Notes: a model not told the origin generated them from the letters alone. A DNA stretch of 64,000 nt from CAWIHS01 sp963836005 (GCA_963836005.1 CAWIHS010000006.1:186001-250000); one strand, 5' to 3'; positions 25,461 to 35,462 are shown, counted from the stretch's first letter. Translations and numbers: made by a program.

Positions 25461-26465
25461 TTAACCTAACCGGCTTCGTCCAAACAAGAACCCTGCTCCT
25501 GCAAGCATTAATACCAGCAATATCATAGCCCATTCAGAAAGCGTAGGAATTGGTTTTGCTGGTTCTGGTGGAACTGTTTCTGATATACCGTTACCACTCA
25601 AGGTAACTATATCAGGGCTGCTGGAAGCATCTGAAGTAACTGTTAATGTTCCATTAAGAGCCCCTAAAGAAGTGGGTGCAAAACTTACCTCAATTGTACA
25701 ACTCTCACCAGCATCCTCAACTGAGTTACAACGACTCCTCCTGGTAAAGTCTCCGCTAACATTAATACTGATATCATCTACTTCTTCAGTACCAGTAACG
25801 GTCAGAGTAACCACTTGAGATGCACTAGTGGTTCCAATTAACTGATCGCCAAAATCCAAACTAGTCGGATTGAGTGTTGCATCGGGAATTGTACCACCAC
25901 CCTCGCCATCTCTGACAAGAAATACACCGATATCTTCGTTCGGGGCTGGATAAGAAGTGGTATTAGTTACAAATGCATCAAAAAGAGGGTCAAAAGGCAG
26001 ACAGGACTCGCCAATGCAGGAATAGGTATGGACAGTCTGGGTAATTAAATCATCAATATATCCTAAAGTAGAACCCGGCCATGCCACTGGTGCTGTCTCA
26101 CCCAAGTAACTGACAAAATTAGTGATGTCAGATATATCAGCATCAATTTCCGTTAATTGGCTGGGAAAGTTGGAATATATGATATTAAATGCATCGAATA
26201 GCTCCGATACTTCTGCTCCGTTGGCCCAGCGAAATCCATCAGGCGAGTGTTCGATTAAGGCTTGCTCAACAGTTAATCCAGCCGTGATCGACACATCAAG
26301 AAATTCCAAGACATTACCCGAATCATCTTCTATAAGAGTTAAGTCATCTGGGCTATTCAAAGACCCTGAGCCAATGAGAGTCCCTGCCATTGCAGCATTT
26401 GTTCCTATTGTGCTAAATATCAACACTGCAGCAAGTAGACTTTCTTTTGCATAACGACAGCTCAT
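25461..26465 (-). CDS. IPTL-CTERM exported protein with a choice-of-anchor D type domain
   Basis: A 334-residue protein: signal peptide (to about residue 28), an N-terminal domain of about 170 residues (SPDDLTLIEDDSGN to DIGVFLVRDGEG), an immunoglobulin-like anchor domain (LNPTSLDFGDQLIGTTSAS, then SCTIEVSFAPTSLGALNGTL) and a C-terminal sorting signal. The signal reads PIPTLSEWAMILLVLMLAG followed by a membrane stretch and RSRLG, the exact IPTL-CTERM pattern recognised by exosortase H encoded next door. It is most likely a surface or secreted protein processed by XrtH. The N-terminal domain is not recognised. Confidence 0.9.
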   Translation of the reverse strand: MSCRYAKESLLAAVLIFSTIGTNAAMAGTLIGSGSLNSPDDLTLIEDDSGNVLEFLDVSITAGLTVEQALIEHSPDGFRWANGAEVSELFDAFNIIYSNFPSQLTEIDADISDITNFVSYLGETAPVAWPGSTLGYIDDLITQTVHTYSCIGESCLPFDPLFDAFVTNTTSYPAPNEDIGVFLVRDGEGGGTIPDATLNPTSLDFGDQLIGTTSASQVVTLTVTGTEEVDDISINVSGDFTRRSRCNSVEDAGESCTIEVSFAPTSLGALNGTLTVTSDASSSPDIVTLSGNGISETVPPEPAKPIPTLSEWAMILLVLMLAGAGFLFGRSRLG

Positions 26466-26658
26466 AGTGGAGTTCTCCGAGATAAGTGGTAAGTTGAAAA
26501 AAATTTCCTAAGCTTACAATAAACCAAACTGCAAGTCAAAATAAAGCCATAGTCCAATATTGAATGAATCTGAATTAAGGGGAAATGGTTAAAAATTCCT
26601 TAGTAAAAAAACTGGCATTACTTGCGCATTACTGGGGTCGGACCTGAGGGGGGGGCGA

Positions 26659-26838
26659 TTACTGGGGTCGGACCTGAGTAACTCACTGAAATAAAGAGCA
26701 AAACAACCCAAAACAATGATTGAATAACGCTTAAAAGGCTATTTTCAAGGACGAAATGGTCTGTTTAAGGGGAAATAACAGAGCTTAAGCGAGAAAGATT
26801 GCATATAAATCAATGTGTTTTGCTGGTCCGACGTAACT
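26659..26838 (+). mobile_element. REP-associated transposase element, coding region deleted (copy 2, MITE-like)
   Basis: About 180 bp: the left end (TACTGGGGTCGGACCTGAG and the non-coding leader) is joined directly to the right end (GAAATGGTCTGTTTAAGG through GGTCCGAC). The junction lies in GGCTATTTTCAAGGAC, which occurs both before the start codon and near the end of the gene in full copies. The element therefore looks like the product of recombination between those direct repeats. A second partial left end lies just before it (about 26625-26650). Confidence 0.8.
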
Positions 26839-26846
26839 TGAGGATA

Positions 26847-27061
26847 GATACCGCAAAACCATTCACACTGTTTCGTAATACCACCCCCTGAGAAACTGCC
26901 TCATGATCGAATAATCCCACCATTGAGGAACTGATCGAGGCCAGAAATTCTGTCCATGGAATAATGATCGTTGCTTGGGTGATATTCAGTAACTCAAGGG
27001 TAAATAATAACAGCAGGATAGCGATAAAAATGACAAAGAACAAAGCAGGCGAACGATTCAT
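26847..27061 (-). pseudogene. Truncated second exosortase H gene
   Basis: The first 72 codons match xrtH at 24736-25248 (start MNRSPALFFVIFIAILLLLF), then the sequence runs into the REP-associated element and stops. The catalytic Cys, Arg and His are all missing, so no enzyme can be made. It marks the left edge of the segmental duplication. Confidence 0.85.
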
Positions 27062-27200
27062 TGGGGTCTTTTATAGGGGTCAATAATAAAGTATAGGTCA
27101 GGCGATAGCGATAGGTTCAATGCACGGTGTGAACATCTGGTGAGTACGCGATATAACAATGAGTATAAAATGTCTCGGTACAGCTAAAAATGAATCGCAC

Positions 27201-28805
27201 CTAAAGTGCACAAACAGAGATATTAAAAGAAAAGCCGGGAAATCCCGGCTTAATCTTCACTACTATAGTTGTTAAAGATTTAACTAACCGGCTTCGTCGA
27301 AACAAGAACCCTGCTCCTGCAAGCATTAATACCAGCATTATCATAGCCCATTCAGAAAGCGTAGGAATTGGTTTTGCTGGTTCTGGAGGAACTGTTTCTG
27401 ATATACCGTTACCACTCAACGTAACTATATCAGGGCTGCTGGAAGCATCTGAAGTAACTGTTAATATTCCAGTAAGAGCCCCTAAAGAAGTTGGTGCAAA
27501 ACTTACCTCAATTGTACAACTCTCACCAGCATCCTCAACAGAGTTACAACGACTACTCCTGGTAAAGTCTCCGCTAACATTAATACTGATATCATCTACT
27601 TGTTCAGTACCAGTAACGGTCAGAGTAACCACTTGAGATGCACTAGTGGTTCCAATTAACTGATCACCAAAGTCCAGACTAGTTGGATTAAGGGTCAAAG
27701 CCGGTTCGCCGCCGTGGGGATCAATTCCCCAGGAAGTTCCACGTTCGGGTTAATCGTACCTGCAATCAGACCACTAGCGCCTTCTCTTGTAAAGCCTAAA
27801 ATTCCGTTGTTCGCGATAGACCAGTTGGCAGTGTCACCAAATCCTCCGCTGATCACTTGACGCCAATTTGTTCCGTCCCACTCCCAGATCTCTGCGCCTG
27901 AGTAGTTAGAAGTCCCAAAGTAGAGAAGTCCTCCTGCAATTGCTGAGGCTAAGGAGGCGTGGTTGTTGGACGTGTCAAAACCATCAGTATTGATCTGGGT
28001 CCATGTGGTACCGTTGTACTGCCAGATCTCTGTCCCAGTCAGTCTGTTGTACGTCCCCGCATATAGCATTCCGTTATACGTGATCAGACTATTAATGCCA
28101 ATGTTGTTGTTATCTCCGAAGCCGTCGCTATTGATCTGGGTCCATGTGGTACCGTTGTATGACCAGATCTCACCACCCGGTCCCGTGGACTTGTAAGTCG
28201 ACACGTACAGGAGTCCATTGTAAACGGTCATGCCTGGAGCGTTGTGATTGTTGTCGTCTCCAAAGCCATTAGCACTCACCTGAGTCCAGGTTGAACCGTT
28301 ATACCTCCAGATCTCAAGGCCGGTTACCAGGTTTGAAACACCGACATACAGATTTCCATCATACTCTACCATGGTATCGGAGCTCCGGTTATTCGCCGTG
28401 CCAAACCCGTTGCTGTTAATCTGGGTCCATGTGGTACCGTTGTACTGCCAGATCTGGGTTCCGGTTGTAACATTGTAGGTCCCAGTATAGAGTAGACCAT
28501 TGTACTCATAGGGGTTGGAAGTGTATTGGTTGTTAGTGTCACCGAACCCGTCGATATTGACCTGGAAGGTACCTTCGCCTATTACCCACACCTCCGTTCC
28601 AGTGACGTTGTTACTAGTCCCTATATAAATAGCATTATTGTATAACCCCATGGGACCGGTATTGATGTTATTGACATCGCCGAATCCAGGTGTGGTTAGC
28701 TGTTCATAAGTTGAGCTGACACAGGTCCGAAAAGATAACCGCCAGAACGATTGCGGAGAATATCAGATGACGGAAAAAGGGGTGAGTTATGTTTCGCAGG
28801 TTCAT
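27201..28805 (-). pseudogene. Second IPTL-CTERM protein with beta-propeller-like repeats, frameshifted
   Basis: A start at 28805 gives a signal-peptide-like N-terminus (MNLRNITHPFFRHLIFSAIV), then a frameshift near 28715. The main body (28651 down to about 27750) has six or more repeats of about 45 residues built on YNGLLYTGTYN, G-EIWQYNGTTWTQI and GFGDNNN, a Kelch/propeller-like pattern. A second frameshift near 27750 leads into an anchor domain and IPTL signal nearly identical to those at 25461. A third lesion, one base lost at the stop, replaces the RSRLG end. It was probably an XrtH substrate. Sequencing error could explain individual shifts but less easily all three. Confidence 0.8.
27224..27249 (-). 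terminator. Duplicated Rho-independent terminator
   Basis: The same GCCGGG/CCCGGC stem with a following T-rich run as at 25405-25430, carried in the duplicated segment downstream of the second IPTL-CTERM gene. Because of a one-base loss near the stop codon, the frame of that gene now runs through it. Confidence 0.75.
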
Positions 28806-29012
28806 AATCTACCTTCTTAGCTTCTAATTAGTCTTTGTTTCAATTATTGGGCATACTAGCACACATTTTTCGACAACTGCAAGTAACATGATTACTGGGG
28901 TCGGACCTGAGTAACTCACTGAAATAAAGAGCAAAACAACCCAAAACAATGATTAAATAACGCTTAAAAGGCTATTTTCAAGGAGAAATGAATACTTTAA
29001 GGAAAAAGTGCT

Positions 29013-29559
29013 ATGCCAAGAGCCAACCGATATTTTTGCTAAACGAAGTTTGGCACATCACGCACCGTTGTCATAAAAAAGAATTTTTACTCGAGTTTGC
29101 ATGTGAGCGTCGGCGTTGGCGAACTGGCTTTTTGAAGCCAAAAAGCGATACAACCTTTGTGTCTGAGTTTCATAGTGATATCCAATCACATGCCTCTGCT
29201 GGTGAAAGATCGTGGAACGGGAGGATCGCTACCATGCCACGGCAGTAGACACAGAAAACTATCTGGCCCGATGTATGACGTATATTGATTTGAACATGGT
29301 ACGGGCGGGGGTGGTGCGCTATCCCGGCGAATGGCTTATGAGCGGTTATCATGAGATACAAAGTCCGCCAGTACGCTATGCGGTGATAGATCAATCCGCA
29401 TTGCGGGACGTATTTGGTTTCAGGGATCCCATACAACTTCGCCAGGCGTGTCGGGAATGGGTTGAAGTGAGTTTAGAATCTGAACAACACATTCGAAATG
29501 GCGAATGGTCAGAAAGTTTTGCTATAGGTGGATCTGAGTTAGTCGATGAGATTAGGTAG
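29013..29559 (+). pseudogene. REP-associated tyrosine transposase (Y1, IS200-like), broken copy
   Basis: The start MPRANRYF at 29013 runs to a stop within ten codons because of a one-base loss. The neighbouring frame continues NEVWHITHRCHKKEFLL, containing the HUH-type metal motif region, then shifts again. An internal deletion joins the region after SHASAGERSWNG to REDRYHATAVDTENYLARC. The C-terminal part (YIDLNMVRAGVVRYPGEW to SELVDEIR) is intact. Such enzymes act on single-stranded REP sequences; this copy cannot. Confidence 0.8.
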
Positions 29560-29740
29560 GATTAGGTGTGCCTGGAATGCACCGCGAGTCAGTTGAAACC
29601 GAAAGGAGTCAATGTACTCAAAGAACCTCCGGCAACTTACGAGGCTATTTTCAAGGACGAAATGGTCTGTTTAAGGGGAAATAACAGAGCTTATGCGAGA
29701 AAGATTGCATATAAATCAACGTGTTTTGCTGGTCCGACGT

Positions 29741-29892
29741 AACTTCTCAATAAGTCTGTGCAAAATCCCCTCCCTCTATCAGGGGGAGGGTTAGGGTGGG
29801 GGTTAAGTTCTTGATTAAACACATTACCCCCATCCTGGCCTTCCCCCTTAAAAGGGGAAGGAACTTGAACTGCACGGACTTATTGAGAAGTT
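29741..29892. repeat. Inverted-repeat element, family 3, nested in the transposase element end
   Basis: A 152 bp element has terminal inverted repeats of about 22 bp, starting AACTTCTCAATAAGTC, with one mismatch. The interior is a second hairpin-prone stretch (CCCTCCCTCTATCAGGGGGA and a Pro/Gly-like CCCTT/AAGGGG pair). GGTCCGAC occurs at 29731-29738 and 29895-29902, either an 8 bp target duplication or the host element end copied during insertion. Confidence 0.72.
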
Positions 29893-29925
29893 GCGGTCCG
29901 ACCCCCACTGAGCCCCCACTGCGAA

Positions 29926-29988
29926 TCAGCAAAATGTTACCATTTTAGAGTTATAGATAGAAAAATGTCATTGAATTGCCTATCCTTT
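29926..29988 (+). mobile_element. IS91-like element, 3' terminal stub (copy D)
   Basis: Only the last 60 or so bases of the shared tail are present (AAAATGTTACCATTTTAGAG to TTGAATTGCCTATCCTT). It lies right next to the transposase element of copy 3 and about 260 bases upstream of the DUF2092 gene. Confidence 0.7.
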
Positions 29989-30248
29989 GGCTTACCGTTA
30001 TCTTGACTTTAATTTCGACTCGGACTTTGTACTTGATGACTTGACTGTTAAAGATCCGGCGCTGGGTGCGAGATTCCGCTTCTGAGTTAGCAACTGTAGC
30101 GGACCTGACCAGCGCAGCAACTGAATCTCAGCAACATGAAAACGATCCCGCTTGCCGAATGGCAAATTCACGCTGGGGGATTTTGTGTTAGACTTGGGAA
30201 GTCGACCGATTTCCAAACAGAATATTACTTTTAAGGAGATGTATCTGG

Positions 30249-31056
30249 ATGAATATGAAAGCAGCAAGAATAGTGAAGCATTCCGTACGCAGCTTGTCCG
30301 CCATGGCGTTGTCCCTGATGAATAGTGGCTACACCCACGGGAGTGAGCGCCGATGAGGCAGATGCCAAGCGGCTGCTTAAGGCCATGACCGATTACGTCG
30401 CGGCGCAGAAGACACTTTCATTCGAATACGACGCCATTTTCGAGGTCGTCACCAGGGATGAACAGAAACTCGCGCTGGCGAGTTCAGGTGCCGTCACGCT
30501 CAGCCGGCCTGACAAGATTGTTGCCACGCGCGCCGGCGGGTTTGCGGATGTCGAGATGTCCTTTGACGCTAAAACGCTGACCATTCTGGGCAAGAACCTG
30601 AACATCTATGCTCAGCAAGCTATGCCCGGCACGCTTGCTCACCTGGTCGATGCCTTGAGGTTCAAGCATAACAGGCCACTCCCCGCGGCGGATTTACTGC
30701 TGCCGGATGCCTACGATGCGCTGATGCATGATGTCATCGACGTAAAGGACCTTGGCAGCGGTGTGATCGGCGGGGTTGAATGCGATTTCCTCGCTTTTCG
30801 GGCGAAGGAAGTCGATTGGCAGATCTGGATCGCGCAGGGGGATCGCCCCTATCCTTGCCGGTATACCATCACCACCAAGGAGCTTGCCGGCTCACCGCAA
30901 TACACTGTTCAGATCAGGAACTGGAAGACCGGTAACGAGGTCGCAGCCACTGACTTCAGCTTTAAAAACATCACGGATGCCAAAAAGGTCGATCTGAAGA
31001 ATCTACAGGGGACGGGTGACTTACCAAAACATTTCATGACAGGAGAATCCAAATGA
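30249..31056 (+). pseudogene. DUF2092 family exported protein, frameshift in the signal peptide
   Basis: The mature frame (GTG at 30325 to 31056) encodes about 243 residues resembling the DUF2092 protein at 62409: KRLLKAMTDYVAAQKTLSFE, VTLSRPDKIVATRAGGFADV, FDAKTLTILGKNLN and IGGVECDFLAFRAKEVDWQI. The natural start is the ATG at 30249 after AAGGAG, giving NMKAARIVKHSVRSLSAMAL, a signal peptide; a one-base shift near 30320 separates it from the body. If translated from GTG the product would stay in the cytoplasm. DUF2092 proteins are thought to be LolA-like periplasmic beta-sheet proteins. It overlaps the next gene by 4 bases. Confidence 0.72.
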
Positions 31057-31265
31057 GCCTATCGAAACTAACGGGTACCTTTATGATGGCCGCAGCCCTC
31101 GTGGTTTGTGGAACTGAACTGGGAGCGCAGTTTTCAATCCCCGGGGTCCACAGTATGATCCCAAGTGCCGAGGCCAGAGTCGGGCGACCACTCACTCCCG
31201 TGAGCGTTGCCGGGGTAGGGCGACGCACGGTGCGGCGTTGCGCGGTCGGTGTATATGACTGTTAG
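31053..31265 (+). CDS. Small exported Arg/Gly-rich protein following DUF2092
   Basis: A 70-residue protein with a signal peptide-like start (KLTGTFMMAAALVVCGTELG), then ARVGRPLTPVSVAGVGRRTV and an Arg-rich end. The ATG overlaps the DUF2092 stop, so it is translationally coupled. A protein of like design follows the DUF2092 gene at 62409 and another precedes it at 63533. The family is not known to me. The next gene starts 50 bases downstream. Confidence 0.6.
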   Translation: MSLSKLTGTFMMAAALVVCGTELGAQFSIPGVHSMIPSAEARVGRPLTPVSVAGVGRRTVRRCAVGVYDC

Positions 31266-31314
31266 CCTTGCCGGTGTCATCATGACCCGGAGCGGTGTTC
31301 CTAGAGGAAGATTT

Positions 31315-32674
31315 ATGATGAAGCAGTTAACGGTCGGCCTTGCATTGCTGCTGCTTTCCGGCTGTGCCTCCTACGGGGTGATCGATAATGCTGAACTAGG
31401 CAACTCACGACCTGCCGAACCTTACTCGGTCAAGGCACTCGCCGGCAGAAAAGGCTCCGGGGATATTGCCTTGACGCTCGCCTTCTCGGGTGGGGGAACA
31501 CGGGCCGCGGCGCTGTCCTACGGTGTGCTGGAGGAGTTGCGCGATACCACAGTGATGATCGACGGGCAACCCCGAAGGCTGCTCGACGAGGTCGATAACA
31601 TCAGTTCCGTCTCCGGCGGGAGTTTTACATCCGCCTACTACGGTCTTTACGGGGAGCAGATCTTTGAGGATTACAAAGACGTTTTCCTGACGCGCAATGT
31701 CGAAGGCGAACTGGTCCACGGGTTGTTCAATCCGCTGCGGTGGTTCAGTGAGAAGGGGCGCACCGAGATGGCGGTGGAGCTCTACCAAAAGCAGGTGTTC
31801 CACGATGCAACCTTTGCCGACATGCAGAAGGCGGGCGGCCCACTGATTGTCATCAACGCATCGGACCTGGGCTACGGGGTGCGTTTCTCCTTTGTGCAGG
31901 AGTATTTCGACCTGCTCTGTTCGGACCTTTCCTCGTTCCCGGTGGCACGGGCTGTCGCTGCCTCATCGGCGGTCCCCATTTTGTTCAACCCCGTAGTGGT
32001 TAGGGACTACCACGACTGCAATAAAATGGGAGAGACCGGGTGGGCCGCGCTGTCCAACAACCGCGAGACCAGTAACCCGGCGCTGGCCCAGATCATAAGC
32101 GGGCTGAAAACTTACGCCGACAAGGAAAACCGCCAGTATGCGCACTTTGTGGATGGTGGTATCACCGATAATCTGGGGTTGCGTGCAATCTATGCTGTGA
32201 ATCAACTCTCGGGTGGCCCACAGGCCTATGTCAGGAACATGGGCATCAAGATGCCGCGCTACGTAGCCGTCATCTCCGTCAACGCCTCCACCGATCCGGA
32301 GCCGGCGATGGACAGGACCAACAAGCAGCCGTCGCTAATGGAGACCATCAATTCGATGAGCAATGTGCAGATCCACCTCTACAACAACGCGACCATAGAG
32401 CTGATACAGAAGAGCCTGACGCAGTGGTCGCAGTTAGTGTCAACGCCGGAGTGGCCGGTCAAGCCGTATTTTGCAAAGCTCGGTTTTGTCGATTTCGAGC
32501 AGCCCGAGCAGCGGGACTTCTTCAACGCTATCCCGACCAGCTTTTCCCTGAGCTGAAGAGCAGGTTGACAAATTGATCGAGGCCGGCCATGAACTGTTGC
32601 GCAATAATCCTGACTACCAGCGCCTGCTGGCTGATCTCGGCGGCGCGGTCGCACCAGACGTGGCGGGTCATTGA
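31315..32674 (+). CDS. Patatin-like phospholipase, predicted lipoprotein (copy 1), frameshift near the C-terminus
   Basis: From the ATG at 31315 (after GAGGAAG) the protein has a lipoprotein signal with lipobox LLSGC (Cys17), then a patatin domain: oxyanion loop FSGGGTRAAAL, nucleophile motif SVSGGSF, and catalytic Asp in VDGGITDN. Patatins are Ser-Asp lipid acyl hydrolases. The lipid anchor places it at the outer or inner membrane facing the periplasm. The frame stops at 32556 after IPTSFSLS; a one-base shift there reopens AEEQVDKLIEAGHELLRNNP to 32674, matching the C-termini of the copies at 41804 and 58973. The catalytic domain is complete, so the protein may still work. Confidence 0.85.
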
Positions 32675-32900
32675 GTCAATGCGAAGACGCAGCACGTCAG
32701 GCCCCGGTTCCTTCACCATCAGGTAGGCGTCCCCCACTTCTTTGTTGATAGCCTCTTAAAAATAGTCGGTTAGCGCTTTTAGCGTGTCAGGATCGATGCC
32801 CTTGTAGTCACTGTCCTGCTTGAAAAAGATTCTGATGCGGTCTACGGCAGATGGTAAATCGAGAAGTATTAACTTGTCTCCAGCTAGACCAGCCTCTGCC
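32675..32900 (-). pseudogene. DUF3313 family protein fragment
   Basis: The minus strand reads RIRIFFKQDSDYKGIDPDTL, KALTDYF, a stop, then EAINKEVGDAYLMVKEPGPD and VLRLRI, the typical central part of a DUF3313 lipoprotein. The beginning, the end and one internal codon (TAA) are damaged. It is in opposite orientation to the patatin gene whose tail it touches, so a rearrangement brought them together. Confidence 0.72.
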
Positions 32901-32984
32901 AGGTAAATCTACAGGGTGGATTTGACGTCCTGAAAAAAGCGATCGTCTCACTGTCAATATGAATCTTGAGCTCAATAATCAGGC

Positions 32985-33340
32985 CGCTCTAGTTTTGTCT
33001 ATGCCGGCGTCACCAGGGATTTCAGTCTTGTTGTGCAGGTGGCTGAACCACCGGCTTATGCACTCAAGTTGGTCGCGCATGATTTGAAGCTAGGCGCGGC
33101 GATGGCACAGGTCATGAACGATACAGCGATCAAGGGCAATACCAATATCCTTCTATATATTACTGCCAGTGGACGCTCCATGCATGAACTGGCATCGAAT
33201 CTCAACGGAACATTAATGTTGAATATGAGAACGCAAGGGTTCCGGCAGTTGTAATGAATCTTCTGGCTGTGGGTTTGTTCAATTGGACATTTGTGAGCAA
33301 TGTTGCCGGGCAACAATATGACAAACTAATCGGCAAGGGC
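32985..33340 (+). pseudogene. AsmA-family protein, C-terminal fragment
   Basis: YALKLVAHDLKLGAAMAQVM, then SMHELASNLNGTL followed after a frameshift (near 33250) by NLLAVGLFNWTFVSNVAGQQ resemble the C-terminal domain of AsmA proteins, as in the intact gene at 36811 (PAELAANLDGNFNF). Everything upstream is lost and the sequence after YDKL is not recognisable. It suggests that a second AsmA gene once stood downstream of the patatin gene. Confidence 0.65.
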
Positions 33341-34074
33341 TGTACCGATATTACCTGGCTTACCGACGAGGCTGAAAAGAAAAAGGAAAGTGATCAGACC
33401 AGACAGCACAGCCTGATCCTGAAGAATCGTGGTGGATAGACTACCAGGTACCAATCTTACATGAGCTTCAAGCTGGAAAGGGAATATTTATTACAGAGCT
33501 GTGTGGTGTGCTCGCCACAGCGCCGGTGTTTTCCCCGACCAACGCTTGAATGAGCGTGTAAATCTACGATGAAATGCTCATGGTATTCAATTTTCCTGTT
33601 ATATTTTGATTTAAAGATATCAGAGGAAACTGAAATCAGGCTGAAAATGAGGTGTTAACAGAAAAATGCTAGAACACAGGTGAATTGATGGAATGATAAT
33701 GGATTGATCCCAATAACAATACCAAAAGATTTAACCGGTAGTGCATTTATGAGTTGAATTCAGGAGGACAGACTGAAACTGCCAATATCACCCAGGATGG
33801 GCTTAAAAAGACTCAGTAGAAACATATTGTAACAAAAGCAGGCTGCGGGAAATAATTGAGATATATTTTAATGCTACTATAATCATAAAAGAGGGATATG
33901 TTAAGGGCTTCATGCTCGCCCTCACTACAAGATTGCAAATTGTTCATTAATGAAGCAATTAAATATTTCTCAAAGATTATCGCTGAGTAGTTACAAAGAA
34001 AAATGGTTTTATTCTTTAGCGCGGTAAAATGATCAGGATAACCATTTATGAATGAAAACCAGGTCTTTTTCTTT
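33341..34074. other. Long non-coding stretch
   Basis: About 730 bases without a convincing gene, AT-rich. It contains one copy of the CGCTGAGTAGTTAC motif (33981-33994), which also bounds the inverted-repeat element at 54870-55043. Nothing else is recognised. Confidence 0.5.
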
Positions 34075-34258
34075 CATATCCAGGTACTTAAGGATCATTG
34101 AGTGTTTCAGCAAGGCAGGTCATGGCATTATACATCAAGCTGCATTTCCCGTATGACCGCCAGGGAGAGCGGGCAGTGACCGAGGAAACGGAGTCGTTCC
34201 TGAGGGTCAACAAACATACGATAATCCACACCTGGTGAAGCTTAAGTACCTTCCTATG
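34075..34258. repeat. Inverted-repeat element, family 4 copy a
   Basis: It starts CATATCCAGGTACTTAAGG and ends with the complement of CATAGGAAGGTACTTAAG. Ends and parts of the interior (ATTGAGTGTTTC, CTGCATTTCCC, GTCAACAAA) match the element at 56741-56992. It lies just upstream of the ribosome site of the next gene, so it may sit in that gene's promoter region. No target duplication is visible. Confidence 0.6.
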
Positions 34259-34283
34259 AGCTTACAATTTAGGAGATAGTCAA

Positions 34284-35021
34284 ATGAAACATGTATATAA
34301 AACAGCAATTGCTCTCGCCCTGGCTGCCTGCCTGGGTTTATCTTATTCGAGTGTTGCTGTAAGTGCAGATGTAGACAATACCGGTGGTAATACCGGCCCG
34401 AACCAGCCTGCAGACGCCGATCTGGACAGGATCCAGCCTGATGAACCGGATCAGGACAGGGACCAGTCTGATGATCCCGATCAGGACCAGATTCAGGACG
34501 GTGATCAGACTGCAACAGGTAACGAAGGCACTGAGGACATGTATGAGTATCAGCATATGTATGAGGAGTCTCATGCTAAGCAGGGTTTGGCGGTGGATCA
34601 GATGCTGGCCCCCAGAGAAACTCAGACACATTTCCGAGCACGCCTGCATACCGTTTCCGATGTTTTAGAGAACGGCATGATCACGCTGCATCAGGGAGAC
34701 CTGGTGAAACTGGAATCTGAAATGAATGTGGATCCTGGAGACATCGGCCAAACAGCCGAATGTCTGGTGGTAGCTGAATATCAAACCCAGGAAAATGCTG
34801 AGAGCCGGGTTTTCATGCTGGCTGAGAATGGCTGGGAAGAATGGGATGGTCATTTCGACAATCTGTCCGGCAAGAGCTGTCAGCTGGGTCAGCTTCACCA
34901 GATCCAGGCGCATGAAGGCATGATGATCCCGGGTGTCTATAAATTGCATTTCGGCTATCACCTTGCCAATGGAGGCATCGTCGCCAGTCCAGTGCCCGTC
35001 AGTTTCACGGTCAATAAATAG
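34284..35021 (+). CDS. Exported protein with an Asp/Gln-rich linker, function unknown
   Basis: A 245-residue protein with a signal peptide (KTAIALALAACLGLSYSS, cleavage around VSA, residue 28), an acidic low-complexity stretch of DPDQD-like units (residues about 43-75), and a globular C-terminal half (HFRARLHTVSDVLENGMITL to SPVPVSFTVNK) that looks like a beta-sandwich. One cysteine pair (AECLVV, KSCQLG) may form a disulfide. AGGAG precedes the ATG. No relative is recognised. It could be a matrix or metal-binding surface protein, but that is a guess from composition. Confidence 0.65.
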   Translation: MKHVYKTAIALALAACLGLSYSSVAVSADVDNTGGNTGPNQPADADLDRIQPDEPDQDRDQSDDPDQDQIQDGDQTATGNEGTEDMYEYQHMYEESHAKQGLAVDQMLAPRETQTHFRARLHTVSDVLENGMITLHQGDLVKLESEMNVDPGDIGQTAECLVVAEYQTQENAESRVFMLAENGWEEWDGHFDNLSGKSCQLGQLHQIQAHEGMMIPGVYKLHFGYHLANGGIVASPVPVSFTVNK

Positions 35022-35462
35022 CTCAGCGTGGATTCACCCTTTTTCTGACAGTCGCTAAAAAGGCTGTCAGGAGCGGGGCTTACCACCACACCCCTAGATA
35101 GAGGAACTTGAAAATTATTCTTGCACTCCCCGCCGTCGTTAAAAATAAGCTCAAAATACCCCGATCACCAGCCTGTTAATGCGTTGAATATCCTTAGCGA
35201 CAACCCTTAAACGCATATTCTCTGTGTTACGCTTAATTGTAAGCTTTGTTCCTCCTCCCCCTTTTAAAAAAAAGGATCATACCATACGTTCTTTAGCGTG
35301 TACTAAGAGCGTTAGCCGGCGACTCACAAAAAGCCGTGCGGGAGATCTGTGCGTAAATCGAGATCTCAGGGCAAGCCACAGGCAAAGAAATAATAACCCA
35401 GTCAAAGAGTCTGTAAAAAAAACGACAAACCTCTTGAGACGCAAGGAGGAGGGAAAGGATAA

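Larger units (their letters stand above)
26847..27697. repeat. Segmental duplication of 25034-25877 (xrtH start, spacer, IPTL-CTERM end)
   Basis: About 850 bp are nearly identical to 25034-25877, including non-coding spacer and terminator, so the similarity is a DNA duplication and not just shared domains. The left boundary coincides with a transposase element remnant, and the right boundary lies at the start of the anchor domain. A few substitutions and single-base gaps separate the copies. Confidence 0.88.
28891..29908 (+). mobile_element. REP-associated tyrosine transposase element, copy 3, with a nested inverted-repeat element
   Basis: It starts ATTACTGGGGTCGGACC and ends GGTCCGACCCCC, giving inverted GGGGTCGGACC ends. 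The transposase gene inside is broken. Near the right end a 152 bp inverted-repeat element (29741-29892) is inserted, with GGTCCGAC present on both sides. About 0.15 kb of the coding region is missing compared with the copy at 48211. Confidence 0.8.

Noticed and set aside
35045..35070. CTGACAG...CTGTCAG hairpin downstream of the exported protein gene
   Set aside because: The loop is 12 bases and no T-run follows on the plus strand, so a terminator call is not supported.
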